Origin: CAZOHN01 sp964579325
GTDB lineage: Bacteria; Pseudomonadota; Alphaproteobacteria; Rhodobacterales; Rhodobacteraceae
Reading direction: 5' to 3'
Length of the DNA: 50,477 bases
Assembly (NCBI GenBank): GCA_964579325.1
Contig: CAZOHN010000004.1
Span: 1 to 50,477 of the forward strand
Under the pieces are notes generated by a model. It saw only the letters and a program-made list of their open reading frames with translations, was not told the DNA's origin and made no database searches. Of the stretch, positions 1-7,766 are shown piece after piece (positions within the stretch are counted from its first letter, which is position 1; each line of letters starts with the position of its first letter). A program made the translations under genes and the position numbers.

Positions 1-1
1 G

Positions 2-673
2 GAGAGCCCGATCTCGGAAATCGGGATCGCCGGGTTCAATGCCTGCAAGGCGCTGTCGACCAAGCGCGCGCACGAACCCGAGAAGGCCAGCCGCCCCTAT
101 GATGCCGACCGCGACGGGTTCGTGATGGGCGAGGGCGCGGGCGTGGTGGTGCTGGAGGAATACGAGCACGCCAAGGCGCGCGGCGCGAAGATCTACGCCG
201 AAGTACTGGGCTACGGCATGTCGGGCGACGCCTACCACATCACTGCGCCGTCGGAGGATGGCGACGGGGCCGAACGGAGCATGCGCGCCGCGCTGAAGCG
301 TGCTGGGCTGGAGCCGGGGGCGGTGGACTACATCAACGCGCATGGCACGAGCACGATGGCCGACGTGATCGAGCTGGCGGCGGTGGAGCGGATGCTCGGA
401 AACGCGGCGGCCAAGGCGACGATGAGTTCGACGAAATCGGCCATCGGGCATCTTCTGGGCGCGGCAGGGGCGGTGGAGGCGATCTTTTCGATCCTTGCGA
501 TCCGCGATCAGGTGGCGCCGCCCACCATCAACCTCGACACGCCAGCTGTCGAAACGGCGCTCGATCTTGCGCCGAACAAGGCGGTGAAGCGGGAAGTGAA
601 CGTGGCGCTTTCGAATTCCTTCGGGTTTGGCGGCACGAATGCCTCGCTGGTGCTGGGGCGGGTGTCGGGCTGA
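2..673 (+). CDS. fabF: beta-ketoacyl-ACP synthase II (5' end outside window)
   Basis: C-terminal part of a condensing enzyme that elongates fatty acids by joining malonyl-ACP to an acyl-ACP in the cytoplasm. The open frame runs from base 2, so the N-terminal half with the active-site Cys is missing. Both active-site His motifs are present: NAHGTST (about bases 335-355) and the STKSAIGHLLGAAGA stretch, which also carries the conserved Lys. The end, NSFGFGGTNASLVLGR, is the usual FabF/FabB glycine-rich C-terminus. Its TGA overlaps the mltG ATG by one base, so the two genes are probably cotranscribed. FabF is preferred over FabB from the sequence style and the mltG neighbour; this is recognition, not a computed comparison. 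Confidence 0.95.
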   Translation, partial: ESPISEIGIAGFNACKALSTKRAHEPEKASRPYDADRDGFVMGEGAGVVVLEEYEHAKARGAKIYAEVLGYGMSGDAYHITAPSEDGDGAERSMRAALKRAGLEPGAVDYINAHGTSTMADVIELAAVERMLGNAAAKATMSSTKSAIGHLLGAAGAVEAIFSILAIRDQVAPPTINLDTPAVETALDLAPNKAVKREVNVALSNSFGFGGTNASLVLGRVSG

Positions 674-1845
674 TGTGGAAGCACATCGCAGCCAACATGC
701 TGACGCTTCTGGTGGTGGTCTTGATAGCCGCCGGGATCGCGGTGGCCTGGGGGCAGCGGCAGTACACGCAAGGCGGGCCGCTTGAGCAGGCGATCTGTCT
801 GCAGGTGCCGCGCGGCGGTTCGATGAGCCGGGTGTCGGAGGACCTGGCCGGGCGCGGTGCGATTTCGAGCGGGACGCTCTTCCGGCTGGGCGCGGACTAC
901 GAGGACAAGGCCAACCAGCTGAAGTTCGGGAGCTACCTGATCCCTGCCGGCGCGTCGATGCGGGAGATCGTCGCGACGATCACCGAGGGCGGGCGGAGCA
1001 CCTGCGGGACGGAGGTGAACTTTCGCATCGGGGTTACCGTGGCCGAGATCGTGGTGCGTGAGCTGGACCCAGGCACGAACCGCTATGAGGAGGTAGCGAA
1101 ATTCTCGCCCGGGGAGAGCGAGGTTCCGGCGGAGTACACCGACCTGGCGGACGACCCGGATGTGCGGTTCCGGGTGACGCTGGCAGAGGGAGTGACGAGC
1201 TGGCAGGTGGTGGAGGAGTTGAAGCAAGCCGAGTTCCTGACCGGCGAGGTGGCGGAGGTGCCGCCCGAGGGGGCACTCTCGCCCGACAGCTACGACGTGG
1301 AGCGGGGAGCGAATCGGCAGGTGATTCTGGCCGAGATGGCGGCGCGGCAGGTGCGCGCGCTGGACGAGTTGTGGCAGGCGCGGGCCGAGGGGCTGCCTTA
1401 CTCGACGCCAGAGGAAGCGCTGGTGATGGCCTCGATCGTCGAGAAGGAGACCGGGGTCGCCGAAGAGCGGCCGGTGGTAGCGAGTGTGTTTGTGAACCGG
1501 CTGCGGCAGGGGATGCGGCTGCAAACCGACCCGACAGTGATCTACGGGATCACGGGCGGGCGAGGTGCCTTGGGGCGGGGTATACGGCAAAGTGAACTTC
1601 GCGCGGCAACACCTTATAATACATATGTAATAGACGGCCTTCCGCCGACACCCATCGCGAACCCGGGGCGGCTGTCGATCGAGGCAGCCCTGAACCCGGC
1701 GGACACGCCCTACCTGTTCTTCGTGGCAGATGGCACCGGGGGCCACGCCTTTGCCGAGACCCTGTCGGAGCATAACGAGAATGTAGCGCGGTGGCGTGAG
1801 ATCGAGGCGCAGCAGGGGGCAACGGGCGGTAGTTCACAACCCTGA
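673..1845 (+). CDS. mltG: endolytic murein transglycosylase MltG (YceG-like)
   Basis: Inner-membrane lytic transglycosylase that cuts nascent peptidoglycan strands and so helps set glycan length. The 390-residue protein has one N-terminal membrane segment (about residues 9-26), then a periplasmic region with LysM-like and YceG folds. The catalytic Glu lies in ASIVEKETG, at about residue 257, followed by the NRLRQGMRLQTDPTVIYG and PYNTYVIDGLPPTPIANPG motifs of the family. The start overlaps the fabF stop by one base. The PYNTYVI motif is written in nine consecutive A/T-ending codons (1606-1632), unlike the rest of the gene; see findings. In this window it is the last housekeeping gene before the GTA cluster. 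Confidence 0.95.
   Translation: MWKHIAANMLTLLVVVLIAAGIAVAWGQRQYTQGGPLEQAICLQVPRGGSMSRVSEDLAGRGAISSGTLFRLGADYEDKANQLKFGSYLIPAGASMREIVATITEGGRSTCGTEVNFRIGVTVAEIVVRELDPGTNRYEEVAKFSPGESEVPAEYTDLADDPDVRFRVTLAEGVTSWQVVEELKQAEFLTGEVAEVPPEGALSPDSYDVERGANRQVILAEMAARQVRALDELWQARAEGLPYSTPEEALVMASIVEKETGVAEERPVVASVFVNRLRQGMRLQTDPTVIYGITGGRGALGRGIRQSELRAATPYNTYVIDGLPPTPIANPGRLSIEAALNPADTPYLFFVADGTGGHAFAETLSEHNENVARWREIEAQQGATGGSSQP
1606..1632 (+). promoter_or_regulatory. AT-rich island with perfect TATAAT inside mltG
   Basis: Nine successive mltG codons end in A or T in a gene where almost all others end in G or C. The stretch holds an exact TATAAT (1615-1620) overlapping the 10 bp palindrome TACATATGTA (1620-1629). 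The best -35 at 17 bp spacing is GTGAAC (1592-1597), which is weak. It could be an internal promoter or protein-binding site serving the GTA cluster about 350 bp downstream, but that is inference only. Confidence 0.3.
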
Positions 1846-1854
1846 ATTTAGTTC

Positions 1855-1883
1855 TTGACTCGGCGAACGCTCTGGGGTAGAGA
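1855..1883 (+). promoter_or_regulatory. possible promoter upstream of the GTA cluster
   Basis: TTGACT (1855-1860) matches the -35 consensus at five of six bases, and a 17 bp spacer leads to TAGAGA (1878-1883), a poor -10. It lies just after the mltG stop and before the first GTA gene. RcGTA transcription is known to start upstream of g1 and to depend on the regulator GafA, so this site alone may be insufficient. No GafA or CtrA site was recognised. Confidence 0.35.
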
Positions 1884-1908
1884 AAGGGCAAGCTAGAAGA
1901 ATAGTTGG

Positions 1909-1936
1909 AGCGGCTCGGGAAACCCTGCCGCTTTTT
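1909..1936 (+). terminator. intrinsic-terminator-like hairpin in the mltG-GTA leader
   Basis: The arms AGCGGC (1909-1914) and GCCGCT (1927-1932) pair perfectly and run directly into a five-T tract. The loop contains GGG-AAA-CCC, which can extend the helix. It may simply terminate the fabF-mltG transcript. It lies downstream of the only promoter-like site in the gap, so it could also act as an attenuator for the GTA operon. Confidence 0.6.
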
Positions 1937-1981
1937 CGATTCGCTCGTGCGGACGGCATGAGAGGCGGGGTCACTACATAC

Positions 1982-2332
1982 ATGGCAGAGCAGCTTTCCC
2001 CCGAAGGGGGAGCGCCGACCAGCGACAGGCTGGCGGTGGCCGACTACATGCTCGACAACATCTCGAAGATGCTCGTCGAGCGCATGAAACAGATCGAAGC
2101 AGGGGAGCAGATCAAGGCGACGGAAGCGTCGTCGCTCACGACCGAATTGCGGAAGTGGGCGTTCTTGGCGATCGAGGAAAGGGACAGAATTGCGAAGCGT
2201 AAGCGGGAACTTGACGGAGAAGACGACGGATCCGTCATCGACTTCGACGCCGCGCGCACTCAGATCGGGCGCCGGCTGGCTCGCCTCCGCACCAGATGCG
2301 GTTCAGGAAGCATTCCTGAGGGAACTGAGTGA
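1982..2332 (+). CDS. GTA small terminase subunit (g1, TerS-like)
   Basis: Small acidic/helical protein in the position of RcGTA g1, which is known as the TerS-like subunit that helps the large terminase package random host DNA. It has no recognisable catalytic motif. The sequence is predicted mostly helical (LAVADYMLDNISKMLVERMK, then LRKWAFLAIEERDRIAKRKR). The ATG at 1982 is chosen (116 residues); an in-frame ATG at 1958 would add eight residues and cannot be excluded. It precedes the large terminase and overlaps it out of frame. The identification rests on gene order plus general resemblance, not on a strong motif. Confidence 0.75.
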   Translation: MAEQLSPEGGAPTSDRLAVADYMLDNISKMLVERMKQIEAGEQIKATEASSLTTELRKWAFLAIEERDRIAKRKRELDGEDDGSVIDFDAARTQIGRRLARLRTRCGSGSIPEGTE

Positions 2333-3608
2333 GGCCGAGCTTGTGGCATTGCCCTGGATCTTCCGGTTCTGGGCCTTGCCGCACCAGCTGCCTCCACCGG
2401 GGCAGGACTGGCGCACCTGGCTGATCCTCGGCGGCCGCGGCTCGGGCAAGACCCGGGCCGGGGCAGAGTGGGTAAGGTCGCGTGTGGAGGGGTCCCGTCC
2501 GCGGGACCCCGGCCAAGCGATCCGGGTTGCGCTCGTGGGGGAAACCTACGATCAGGCACGCGACGTGATGGTGTTCGGGGAGAGCGGGATACTTGCCTGC
2601 TCTCCGCCCGACCGCCGTCCGGACTGGGAGGCGACACGGCGGCGGCTGGTCTGGCCGAATGGCGCGATCGCGCAGGTGTTCTCGGCGAGCGAAGCCGAGG
2701 GGCTCCGCGGCCCGCAATTCGACGCGGCCTGGGTGGACGAGCTGGCGAAATGGAAGAAGCCCGACGAGGCCTGGAGTAACCTGCAGTTCGCGCTGCGACT
2801 GGGCCAGCATCCGCAGCAGGTCGTGACCACCACGCCCAAGAACGTCGGCACGCTGAAGGAGATCATGGCGGCCCCCTCGACGGTACTGACCCATGCCACG
2901 ACCGAGGCGAACCGGGCGAACCTTGCGGCGAGCTACCTGGAAGAGGTCTACGCCCGCTATGGGGGCACGCGAACCGGACGACAGGAACTGGACGGTGTCC
3001 TGGTCGAGGACGTCGATGGCGCGCTCTGGACGACCGCGACGCTTGAAGCGGCGCGGATCGACGTCCAGCCGAAGCTCGACCGGATCGTGGTGGCGGTGGA
3101 CCCGCCGGCCTCGACCGGGGGCGGGGCGGACGAATGCGGGATCGTTGTGGCTGGCGTGATCGCCAAAGGGCCGCCGCATACCTGGAAGGCGGTCGTCCTC
3201 GAGGATGCGACGGTTCAGGGTGCGAGTCCGCAGGGCTGGGCCGAGGCGGCGTTGTCGGCGATGCGCCGGCACGGCGCCGACAGGCTGGTGGCCGAGGTGA
3301 ACATGGGCGGCGCAATGGTGGAGACCGTCCTGCGGTCGGTCGACACTTTCGTTCCGTTCCGGGCGGTCCATGCCAGCAAGGGCAAGGCAGCGCGGGCGGA
3401 GCCGGTCGCGGCGCTCTATGAGCAGGGGCGGGTCGGCCACATGCGGGGCCTCGGCGATCTGGAGGACCAGATGTGCCGGATGACCGCGAGCGGATACACC
3501 GGGAAGGGAAGCCCCGACCGGGTGGATGCGCTGGTCTGGGCGCTGACGGACCTGATGATCGACCCGGCGAAGAAATTCTCGGTGCCCCATATCCGGGCGC
3601 TGCCGTGA
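2190..3608 (+). CDS. GTA terminase large subunit (g2, TerL)
   Basis: ATPase-nuclease motor that fills GTA heads with roughly random pieces of host DNA. The 472-residue frame has a Walker A GGRGSGKT (about residues 81-88), a Walker B AAWVDELA (about 180-187), a coupling TTTP motif, and a C-terminal RNase-H-like nuclease with VAVDPPAS (about residue 303) and a late DRVDALVWAL aspartate. There is no in-frame ATG or GTG before the conserved N-terminus, so the start must be TTG at 2190 or 2211. TTG 2190 is preceded by GGAAAGGG at a 6-base spacing and is chosen. This makes a 143-base out-of-frame overlap with the small terminase. Confidence 0.93.
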   Translation: MRSVSGNLTEKTTDPSSTSTPRALRSGAGWLASAPDAVQEAFLRELSEAELVALPWIFRFWALPHQLPPPGQDWRTWLILGGRGSGKTRAGAEWVRSRVEGSRPRDPGQAIRVALVGETYDQARDVMVFGESGILACSPPDRRPDWEATRRRLVWPNGAIAQVFSASEAEGLRGPQFDAAWVDELAKWKKPDEAWSNLQFALRLGQHPQQVVTTTPKNVGTLKEIMAAPSTVLTHATTEANRANLAASYLEEVYARYGGTRTGRQELDGVLVEDVDGALWTTATLEAARIDVQPKLDRIVVAVDPPASTGGGADECGIVVAGVIAKGPPHTWKAVVLEDATVQGASPQGWAEAALSAMRRHGADRLVAEVNMGGAMVETVLRSVDTFVPFRAVHASKGKAARAEPVAALYEQGRVGHMRGLGDLEDQMCRMTASGYTGKGSPDRVDALVWALTDLMIDPAKKFSVPHIRALP

Positions 3609-3650
3609 ACGGCTGAGGGCCGAAGGACCAAGCAAGTCGAGTGTGGAAGG

Positions 3651-3689
3651 GCGCGCGGAGCACTGCGCGCGGGGGCGGACCTGCGGTCC
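3651..3689 (+). other. paired short hairpins between terL and portal genes
   Basis: The 128 bp gap between g2 and g3 carries GCGCGC-8 nt-GCGCGC (3651-3670) and GGACC-TGC-GGTCC (3677-3689). Neither is followed by a T tract, so they are not standard terminators. They could be RNA-processing or stability elements separating the terminase and head modules. Confidence 0.4.
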
Positions 3690-3736
3690 GGGCTCCGGCT
3701 TCCGCATGGACGAGAGGCACGAAGGAGCGAAAGCGC

Positions 3737-4915
3737 ATGGTGTTCGATTTCCTGAAGCGGCAGGCCGAGACGCCGCCGCCCGAGGCCAAGGCCAGTGCCG
3801 CGGGTGCGGTGGTGGCCTGGTCGGGCGGTGGCAGGGCGGTCTGGTCGCCGCGCGACACGGCCGCGCTCACGCGCACCGGGTTCGTGGGAAACCCGGTGGG
3901 GTTCCGGTCGATCAAGCTGATCGCGGAGGCCGCCGCGGCGCTGCCCGTGGTTTTTCAGGACAGCGAGCGGCGCTACGAGGAGCATCCCGTCCTGAGGTTG
4001 CTGGCGCGGCCCAACCCGGCACAGGGGCGGGCGGAGCTTCTCGAGGCGATGTACTGCCAGCTGCTGCTGAGCGGGAACGGTTACCTCGAGGCGGTCGGCG
4101 GCGAGAGCGGGCTACCGTATGAGCTGCACGTCCTGCGTTCGGACCGAATGAGCGTGGTTCCCGGGCCGGACGGCTGGCCGGTGGCCTATGAATACGCAGT
4201 AGGGGCGCGCAAGCACCGCTTCGACATGACGACCGGCCGTCCCTCGGTGCTGCACGTCAAGAGCGTGCACCCGCAGGACGATCACTACGGCCTGTCGCCC
4301 CTGAGTGCGGCGGCCACGGCGATCGACGTGCACAACTCGGCCACGGCTTGGTCGAAAGCGCTCCTGGACAACGCCGCGCGACCCTCTGGCGCCATCGTCT
4401 ACAAAGGCGTGGACGGACATGGGAGCCTGGCGGCCGATCAGTACGACCGCCTGGTGCAGGAGATGGAGACCTACCACATGGGCGCCCGAAATGCCGGCCG
4501 CCCGATGTTGCTGGAAGGTGGGCTGGACTGGAAGCCAATGGGGTTCAGCCCGAGCGACATGGAGTTCCACAAGACCAAGGAAGCGGCGGCGCGGGAGATC
4601 GCACTGGCGTTCGGAGTGCCGCCGATGCTTCTGGGGATTCCGGGTGACGCGACCTATGCGAACTATCAGGAAGCGAACCGCGCGCTCTACCGGTTGACGG
4701 TGGTGCCGCTGGCCTCCCGGGTGATCGCCGCGATGTCGCACTGGATCACCGGGTTCACCGGGGAGCCTGCGGACCTGAAGCTTGACCTTGACGGGGTGCC
4801 GGCACTGGCGGCCGAACGCGAGGCGCAGTGGCGCAGAGTGTCGGAGGCCGATTTCCTGACCGCTTCGGAAAAGCGGGTTCTGCTGGGACTGCCACCGCTG
4901 CCGGACGAGGATTGA
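3737..4915 (+). CDS. GTA portal protein, HK97 family (g3)
   Basis: Dodecameric portal at the capsid vertex through which DNA enters and leaves. The 392-residue protein shows the HK97-type portal pattern: an N-terminal NPVGFRSIKLIAEAAAALP helix, a QLLLSGNGYLE strand, HPQDDHYGLSPLSAA, and the GVPPMLLGI...YANYQEANRALYRLTVVPL block near the C-terminus. The open frame extends back to 3641, but ATG 3737 has GAAGGAG upstream and gives MVFDFLKR, the usual N-terminus, so it is chosen. The short gene that follows starts two bases after this stop. Confidence 0.93.
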   Translation: MVFDFLKRQAETPPPEAKASAAGAVVAWSGGGRAVWSPRDTAALTRTGFVGNPVGFRSIKLIAEAAAALPVVFQDSERRYEEHPVLRLLARPNPAQGRAELLEAMYCQLLLSGNGYLEAVGGESGLPYELHVLRSDRMSVVPGPDGWPVAYEYAVGARKHRFDMTTGRPSVLHVKSVHPQDDHYGLSPLSAAATAIDVHNSATAWSKALLDNAARPSGAIVYKGVDGHGSLAADQYDRLVQEMETYHMGARNAGRPMLLEGGLDWKPMGFSPSDMEFHKTKEAAAREIALAFGVPPMLLGIPGDATYANYQEANRALYRLTVVPLASRVIAAMSHWITGFTGEPADLKLDLDGVPALAAEREAQWRRVSEADFLTASEKRVLLGLPPLPDED

Positions 4916-4916
4916 G

Positions 4917-5171
4917 ATGCCCCCGCGGCGGACGTCGCAGGGTGGGTCGCGCTATCTCTACGAGCCGTTCGAGTTCGCCTCGGTGACGCGGATCGAGGCG
5001 CACGAGAAGATTGTCGAGACGCAGCTGAGGTCGATCGAGACGCATTTCCAGCGTCTCGAATCGGCGGTGGAGCGGCTGGAGAAACGGATGTGGATGGCGG
5101 TTTACGGCGTGGCGGGCGTGGTGCTGGCCGAGCTGGGAAAAGTCATCCTGCATTTCAATCCCGGAGGATGA
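4917..5171 (+). CDS. GTA head formation protein (g3.5, rcc01685-like)
   Basis: Small 84-residue protein in the position of RcGTA g3.5, between portal and prohead protease. It has a charged N-terminus, a likely coiled coil around residues 27-58 (IETHFQRLESAVERLEKRM) and a hydrophobic C-terminal segment (about residues 60-78) that could be a membrane helix or a buried helix. It begins one base after the portal stop. The orthologue is needed for GTA head formation, but its mechanism is unknown to me. The assignment is mostly by position and size. Confidence 0.85.
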   Translation: MPPRRTSQGGSRYLYEPFEFASVTRIEAHEKIVETQLRSIETHFQRLESAVERLEKRMWMAVYGVAGVVLAELGKVILHFNPGG

Positions 5172-5173
5172 AG

Positions 5174-5725
5174 ATGAGGGACGAGATGGACGCCGGCGGC
5201 GGGCTCGAGACGAAGTTCTGCCGTGCCGACGAGATGAAGGTCGCCGAGGGCGCCGTGATCGAGGGCTATGCATCGCTCTTCGGCGCGGTCGACCAGGGCG
5301 GCGATGCGGTGCAGCCCGGCGCGTTCCGCGCGTCGCTGGCCACCGGTCGCAAGGTGAAGATGCTCTGGCAGCACGACGCGGCCCAGCCCATCGGGGTCTG
5401 GGACGAGGTGCGCGAGGACGAAAAGGGCCTGTGGGTGAAGGGTCGCCTCCTGACGGAGGTGACCAAGGGCCGGGAGGCTGCCGCGCTGATCGGGGCAGGG
5501 GCGATCGACGGGTTGTCGATCGGCTACCGCACCAAGCGCGCGGAGAGGGATCAGAAGGGGCGGCGGCTCCTGTCTGAAGTCGAGTTGTGGGAGGTGTCGC
5601 TGGTGACCTTCCCGATGCTCGGCGAGGCGCGGGCCGAGGCCAAGGGTGAAAGCCTGGAAGCGGGTGCGCTGCGTGACCTGGCGGCGGCCTTCGAGGACGC
5701 CCGCCGGATGCTGGCCCGCGACTGA
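5174..5725 (+). CDS. GTA prohead protease, HK97 family (g4)
   Basis: Serine protease (family U35/S78 fold) that trims the scaffolding N-terminus of the capsid protein during head maturation. A plausible triad is visible: His67 in LWQHD, Ser115 in DGLSIGYR and Glu140 in LWEVSLVTFP. The ATG at 5174 has GGAGG six bases upstream; the in-frame ATG at 5168 lies against the GGAGG itself and is less likely. It is 183 residues long, normal for the family. It lies two bases downstream of g3.5 and just before the capsid gene. Confidence 0.92.
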   Translation: MRDEMDAGGGLETKFCRADEMKVAEGAVIEGYASLFGAVDQGGDAVQPGAFRASLATGRKVKMLWQHDAAQPIGVWDEVREDEKGLWVKGRLLTEVTKGREAAALIGAGAIDGLSIGYRTKRAERDQKGRRLLSEVELWEVSLVTFPMLGEARAEAKGESLEAGALRDLAAAFEDARRMLARD

Positions 5726-5764
5726 CCGCCGGCCGATCTTCGACTGACTGACAAGGATCAGGGA

Positions 5765-6970
5765 ATGACGAAAACCGAGACGAAGGCTCGGGCCGGGCAG
5801 GGTTTGCCTGGCGAGGGCGCTGCCGCGGTCGCGGACGTGAAATCCGCGATGGGCGGATTCCTCACCGAGTTCAAGGGCTTTCAGGCCGACATCACCGCAA
5901 GGCTTCAACAACAGGAAGAGCGACTGACCATGCTGGACCGCAAGACCGCGCCCCTCGGGCGCCCCGCCCTCGCGGCGGCTGCCGATACCTTCGCGCCGCA
6001 CCAGAAGGCGTTCGACGCCTATCTGCGCAGCGGCGACGACGACGCGCTGCGCGGCCTCGCGCTGGAAGAGAAGGGCCTGACCACCGCGGTGAACGCCGAC
6101 GGTGGCTACCTTGTCGACCCGCAGACCGCGGCGACGATCCAGGGCGTGCTCAAGTCGACCTCGTCGATCCGCGCCGTCGCGAACGTCGTCAACGTGATGG
6201 CCACGTCCTACGACGTGCTCGTGGACCTCGGCGAGGTCGGCGCGGGCTGGGGTACCGAGGCTGGCCCGACGGGCGAGACCGGCACGCCGCAGATCGAGCG
6301 GATCTCGATCCGGCTGCACGAGCTTGCGGCGATGCCGAAGGCTTCGCAGCGCCTGCTGGACGATGCCGCCTTCGACATCGAGACCTGGCTGGCCGACCGG
6401 ATCGCGGCGAAGTTCGCGCGCGCCGAGGCCGCGGCCTTCGTGGCTGGTGACGGCGTGGACAAGCCGCGCGGCTTCCTCGACCACGACAAGGTGGACGAGG
6501 GCGTCTGGACCTGGGGTTCGCTGGGCTACATCCCGACGGGTGCGGCGGGCGACTTCGATGCAGGCGCTCCGGCCGACGCGATCGTCGACCTCGTCTATGC
6601 CCTGGACGCGACTTACCGCGCGAACGCGACCTTCGTGATGAATTCGAAGACCGCCGGGGCCGTGCGCAAGATGAAGGATGCCGACGGTCGCTTCCTGTGG
6701 TCGGACGGGATCACGCAGGGTGAGCCCGCGCGCCTGATGGGCTATCCGGTGCTGATCGCCGAGGACATGCCCGACATTGCGGCGAACGCCTTCGCCATCG
6801 CCTTCGGCGACTTCGGCGCGGGCTACACCGTCGCCGAGCGTCCCGACCTGCGGGTGCTGCGCGACCCGTTCTCGGCCAAGCCGCATGTCCTGTTCTATGC
6901 GACCAAGCGCGTCGGCGGCGACGTGAGCGACTTCGCGGCGATCAAGCTGCTGAAGTTCGCCGAGTCCTGA
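5765..6970 (+). CDS. GTA major capsid protein, HK97 fold (g5)
   Basis: Main shell protein of the GTA head. The 401-residue precursor has a helical N-terminal part (about residues 1-90, including a coiled-coil-like stretch ending in QQQEERLTMLDR) that should be removed by the prohead protease. The HK97 fold follows: the ALEEKGLTTAVNADGGYLV start of the mature domain, IRAVANVVNVMATSYDVLVD, the long spine helix with LLDDAAFDIETWLADRIA, and MGYPVLIAEDMP. It is the most GC-biased gene here, as expected for an abundant product. Hairpins directly downstream may limit read-through into the connector genes. Confidence 0.95.
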   Translation: MTKTETKARAGQGLPGEGAAAVADVKSAMGGFLTEFKGFQADITARLQQQEERLTMLDRKTAPLGRPALAAAADTFAPHQKAFDAYLRSGDDDALRGLALEEKGLTTAVNADGGYLVDPQTAATIQGVLKSTSSIRAVANVVNVMATSYDVLVDLGEVGAGWGTEAGPTGETGTPQIERISIRLHELAAMPKASQRLLDDAAFDIETWLADRIAAKFARAEAAAFVAGDGVDKPRGFLDHDKVDEGVWTWGSLGYIPTGAAGDFDAGAPADAIVDLVYALDATYRANATFVMNSKTAGAVRKMKDADGRFLWSDGITQGEPARLMGYPVLIAEDMPDIAANAFAIAFGDFGAGYTVAERPDLRVLRDPFSAKPHVLFYATKRVGGDVSDFAAIKLLKFAES

Positions 6971-6979
6971 GTTCCGGGA

Positions 6980-7005
6980 GGCCCGGGGGCAAGTGAACCC
7001 GGGCC
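6980..7005 (+). terminator. GC-rich hairpin just after the capsid gene
   Basis: GGCCCGGG (6980-6987) and CCCGGGCC (6998-7005) form a perfect 8 bp stem with a 10-base loop, nine bases after the capsid stop. There is no T tract. It is probably a partial terminator or an mRNA-stabilising 3' structure that keeps capsid mRNA above the level of the downstream genes. Confidence 0.5.
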
Positions 7006-7055
7006 GACCTGACCGAGAAACGGCTGCCCCACCCCGAAAGGCATGGGGGCGGCCG

Positions 7056-7127
7056 GACGGGCGCACGCGCCGTATCGCGTCTCTAGCTTCCTCCTCCGTC
7101 CGAGCGGCGCGGGGGCGTGCGCCCGTC
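7056..7127 (+). repeat. 13 bp perfect inverted repeat before g6
   Basis: The 13-mer at 7056-7068 (GACGGGCGCACGC) and its exact reverse complement at 7115-7127 flank a 46-base loop, ending 28 bases before the g6 ATG. Together with the 6980-7005 hairpin it makes the 184 bp capsid-g6 gap strongly structured. The function is unknown; a differential-expression element is the simplest idea. Confidence 0.55.
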
Positions 7128-7154
7128 ACCTGACACCTTACCCGGAGTTTGCCG

Positions 7155-7766
7155 ATGATGCTGATCGAGGAGACGCAGGTGCCCGAGGGCGCGCTGCCGG
7201 TACAAGAGTTCAAGGACCATCTGAGGCTCGCGACCGGGTTTGCCGACGCCGGGTCAAGCGATGGGTACCTGGCCGGGCTGCTGCGCGCGGCTATTGCCGC
7301 TGTCGAGGGCCGAACGGGCAAGGCGCTGGTCGCGCGGGACTTCCGATTGACGCTCAGGGGCTGGCGCGACGGTGAGGCCGAAGCATTGCCGGTCGCGCCG
7401 GTGACCGCGGTAGCCGAGGTTCGGACTGTCGACGCCGGGGGCCTGACTACCGTTGCTTCGCCGGGGCGATATGCACTGGAGCCCGACAGCCAGAGGCCGC
7501 TCCTGAAGGCGCGGTCCTATCATCTGCCGACGATTCCGGTAGGCGGATCCGCGGAAATCCGGTTCACGGCCGGTTTCGGTTCTGTCTGGACGGATGTGCC
7601 GGCCGACCTTCGGCAGGCGGTCCTGATGTTGGCGGCGGGCTACTTCGAGCGCCGCCACGAGGAGGGCGCCGAGCCTGGCGCGATGCCCTTCGGTGTGATG
7701 GCGCTGATAGAGCGCTGGCGTGGGGTGCGCGGCTTTGCTGCCGGGCGCACGGGCGCACGGAGATGA
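7155..7766 (+). CDS. GTA head-tail connector / adaptor (g6)
   Basis: 203-residue protein matching RcGTA g6, the gp6-like adaptor ring below the portal. It has the usual N-terminal helices (LPVQEFKDHLRLATGF...LLRAAIAAVEGRTGKAL), a middle beta region (LPVAPVTAVAEVRTVD), and the late DVPADLRQAVLMLAAGYFERR helix. Tandem ATGs occur at 7155 and 7158; CCGGAG lies upstream. The stop overlaps the g7 start by four bases (ATGA). Confidence 0.88.
   Translation: MMLIEETQVPEGALPVQEFKDHLRLATGFADAGSSDGYLAGLLRAAIAAVEGRTGKALVARDFRLTLRGWRDGEAEALPVAPVTAVAEVRTVDAGGLTTVASPGRYALEPDSQRPLLKARSYHLPTIPVGGSAEIRFTAGFGSVWTDVPADLRQAVLMLAAGYFERRHEEGAEPGAMPFGVMALIERWRGVRGFAAGRTGARR

Noticed and set aside
5102..7321. Long leftward open frame of 739 codons over the capsid genes
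   Set aside because: A shadow produced by high GC in the prohead protease and capsid genes, with Arg/His-rich low-complexity protein.
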